DNA from: Prevotella sp. UBA4339
Lineage (GTDB): Bacteria; Bacteroidota; Bacteroidia; Bacteroidales; Bacteroidaceae
Assembly (NCBI GenBank): GCA_002393725.1
Contig: DGTJ01000079.1
Coordinates: 1,143 to 7,645, forward strand
Reading direction: 5' to 3'
DNA length: 6,503 nt
Both the position numbers and the translations under genes were made by a program. The notes below the pieces were generated by a model. The model ran no database searches, had not been told where the DNA came from, and saw only the letters and a program-made list of their open reading frames with translations. Below, piece by piece: positions 5,354 to 6,503 of this stretch. How positions within the stretch are numbered: the first letter of the stretch is position 1; each line of letters starts with the position of its first letter.

Positions 5354-6163
5354 ATGAAAACAACAGAAATCTGCCCATTCATATTCAAGCATGAGCTGCC
5401 ACGCATCAGGACCGGGATCAGAGGCCGTGCCTGCCGCCACCTGATACTCTATCCCGACGGCGACATCGTCAGGCGTCACCTCTCTGCCGGCAGTGCCTTC
5501 TGCCGGGCAGCCGTCAGGGCGGGATATCTCACTCAGCAGCAGATGGCAAGGGCTGCCATGCGATACCGCCTGGGAATGTCACGCGACGGTGGAGTGATAT
5601 TTTGGCAGATCGACCCTCTCGACCGTGTCTGTGACGGCAAGGTGATGTATTACCGCGACGACTGCCACCGCGACCATGACCGACTGCCCACCTGGGCCAT
5701 GTCGGAACTGAAGGCCTTCTATCTCGACGGCCATCCGGACTTGGCGGCAGAGCTCCAGCCTGCACACTGTCTCTTCGGAACGCATCTGCTCCGTAGCCAC
5801 GGCAATACAGCAGCACAGGAGAGTCCTAAGGCGGTGGCAGTGGTTGAAGCCGAGAAGACTGCGGTCATCCTCAGTGAGCTGTACCCACAGTACCTATGGC
5901 TCGCTGCCGGCGGCATGAACGAGCTGACAGCCTCGAAGCTGTTCCCGCTTAAGGGCTGGAGGATCATACTCTTTCCCGACACCGACGAGGAGCATCAGGC
6001 CTTCAGCTGCTGGTACAGGGTCTGCAAGGAGGCCCAGCGGCTCCTCGGGCAGCCTATCCATCTCTCTCCGCTACTGGAGCAAAGGGCATCTCGCGACCAG
6101 AAACGGCGCAAGATAGACCTCGTTGACTACTATTTCGAAACCGTCAGACCCGCAAGTAAATGA
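5354..6163 (+). CDS. Toprim-like DUF6371-type protein
   Basis: The 269-aa product resembles the DUF6371 proteins of Bacteroidota mobile elements, which carry a primase-like Toprim fold. FWQIDPLDRVCDGKVMYYRDD (83-103) is a characteristic first block, and HCLFGTHLL (138-146) a second. The Toprim part is VAVVEAEKTAVI (161-172), with Glu165 or Glu167 as the acidic residue, then WLAAGGMNEL (182-191) and ILFPDTD (205-211), giving the DxD pair 209/211. Metal-dependent nucleotidyl transfer or DNA cleavage is plausible but unproven. As I recall, relatives often begin with a cysteine-rich zinc ribbon; none is seen here, and an in-frame stop at 5315-5317 excludes a longer start, so the N-terminus may be shortened. 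It lies 120 bp after the ATPase stop across the palindrome, and its stop is 3 bp before the 22-bp repeats. Likely partner of the ATPase, by inference from context. Confidence 0.75.
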   Translation: MKTTEICPFIFKHELPRIRTGIRGRACRHLILYPDGDIVRRHLSAGSAFCRAAVRAGYLTQQQMARAAMRYRLGMSRDGGVIFWQIDPLDRVCDGKVMYYRDDCHRDHDRLPTWAMSELKAFYLDGHPDLAAELQPAHCLFGTHLLRSHGNTAAQESPKAVAVVEAEKTAVILSELYPQYLWLAAGGMNELTASKLFPLKGWRIILFPDTDEEHQAFSCWYRVCKEAQRLLGQPIHLSPLLEQRASRDQKRRKIDLVDYYFETVRPASK

Positions 6164-6166
6164 TAA

Positions 6167-6254
6167 CGGATAGTGCCACTTTTCGACCCGGATAGTGCCA
6201 CTATTCGACCCGAATTATGGCACTATTCACCCCGGATCAGGCAACTGTCAGATT
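6167..6254. repeat. Tandem 22-bp repeats with palindromic core (iteron-like)
   Basis: Three units (6167-6188, 6189-6210, 6211-6232) repeat every 22 bp, and a fourth, degenerate unit follows (6233-6254). Units 1 and 2 differ at one base; unit 3 keeps 16 of 22 positions. The core of unit 2, ATAGTGCCACTAT (6192-6204), is a perfect 6-bp palindrome about a central C. Core centres lie at 6176, 6198 and 6220, about two helical turns apart on one face of DNA. Such spacing is typical of plasmid iterons and of cooperative operators. The array lies between the Toprim gene and the helix-turn-helix gene. Confidence 0.85.
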
Positions 6255-6306
6255 TCAGCAAGATCAAAAACGATTTTCATAAAACCAAACCCCGATTATC
6301 ATCCCT

Positions 6307-6503
6307 ATGGTTAACTACTACGACAAGAACCGCTTCATCAGCAAGAGTGAGCTTGCCCGGCTGGCCGACGTCAGCCCGAGGACGTTCACCCGCTACCTGG
6401 CCACCCGCCGTCACATCCTCGACGCCATGGGCATCAGTCCCAACGCCAAGAAGCTGCCGCCACAGGCAGTCAGATTCCTATGCGAAGACTACTGCATCGA
6501 CCT
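6307..6503 (+). CDS. Helix-turn-helix protein, N-terminal 65 residues (3' end outside window)
   Basis: The frame opens with ATG at 6307-6309 and stays open to the window edge, giving 65 whole codons. Residues 11-33 (ISKSELARLADVSPRTFTRYL and on) read as a helix-turn-helix: a helix with SELARLADV, a turn at SPR, then a recognition helix. It is followed by RHILDAMGISPNAKKLPPQA and a cysteine-containing stretch CEDYC. I recall similar small proteins in Bacteroides and Prevotella mobile elements, annotated as hypothetical or regulatory. The protein starts 52 bp after the repeat array, which makes it the best candidate in view to bind those repeats, as autoregulator or as replication or transfer protein; this is inference. 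The start is supported by the AT-rich leader and by the absence of another ATG nearby. No -7 box is seen between array and start, so it may be read through from upstream. Confidence 0.7.
   Translation, partial: MVNYYDKNRFISKSELARLADVSPRTFTRYLATRRHILDAMGISPNAKKLPPQAVRFLCEDYCID

Noticed and set aside
5485..5510. GC-rich inverted repeat CCGGCAG/CTGCCGG inside the Toprim gene
   Set aside because: Seven base pairs within coding sequence of high GC content; expected by chance and not tied to any regulatory position.
6167..6254. CRISPR array
   Set aside because: The units abut without unique spacers and have palindromic cores, so they are tandem iteron-like repeats.

Overview
The window looks like a Bacteroidales chromosome, probably Prevotella-like. 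Three things suggest this. A GH2 glycosidase of the polysaccharide-degrading type sits beside housekeeping genes. The promoters carry the Bacteroidota form, a -33 TTTG, a 19-nt spacer and a -7 TAnnTTTG box. The protein families are ones I know mainly from Bacteroides and Prevotella. The taxonomic call is inference from recall; no search was run.

Left part (1-3317), chromosomal core. The 3' end of a GH2-type glycoside hydrolase gene on + runs to 1116. It converges on a minus-strand pair: a pyridoxamine/pyridoxal kinase gene (2505-3317), followed with a 19-bp overlap by an RluA-family pseudouridine synthase (1168-2523). The pair is read from a promoter lying almost directly on the kinase start codon. 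That promoter sits in a 47-bp sequence repeated exactly 85 bp further upstream.

Middle (3318-3703), a 386-bp gene-free and increasingly AT-rich divergent region. It holds the two promoter copies facing left, and a Bacteroidota -7 box facing right at 3637-3644. A perfect 10-bp hairpin lies immediately downstream of that box. An 8-bp inverted repeat spans part of the AT-rich stretch.

Right part (3704-6503), accessory region all on +. In order: an unrecognised 118-aa protein, a RecA/RepA-like AAA ATPase (381 aa), a 113-bp quasi-palindrome that supplies the end of the ATPase reading frame, a Toprim-like DUF6371-type protein (269 aa), a tandem array of 22-bp repeats with a palindromic core, and the start of a helix-turn-helix gene cut by the window edge. 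A helicase-like ATPase, a primase-like Toprim protein, iteron-like repeats and a DNA-binding protein together resemble the replication or regulation module of an integrated mobilizable element or plasmid. No integrase, relaxase, att site or tRNA is visible, so that reading is a hypothesis. No CRISPR array, rRNA or tRNA was seen.
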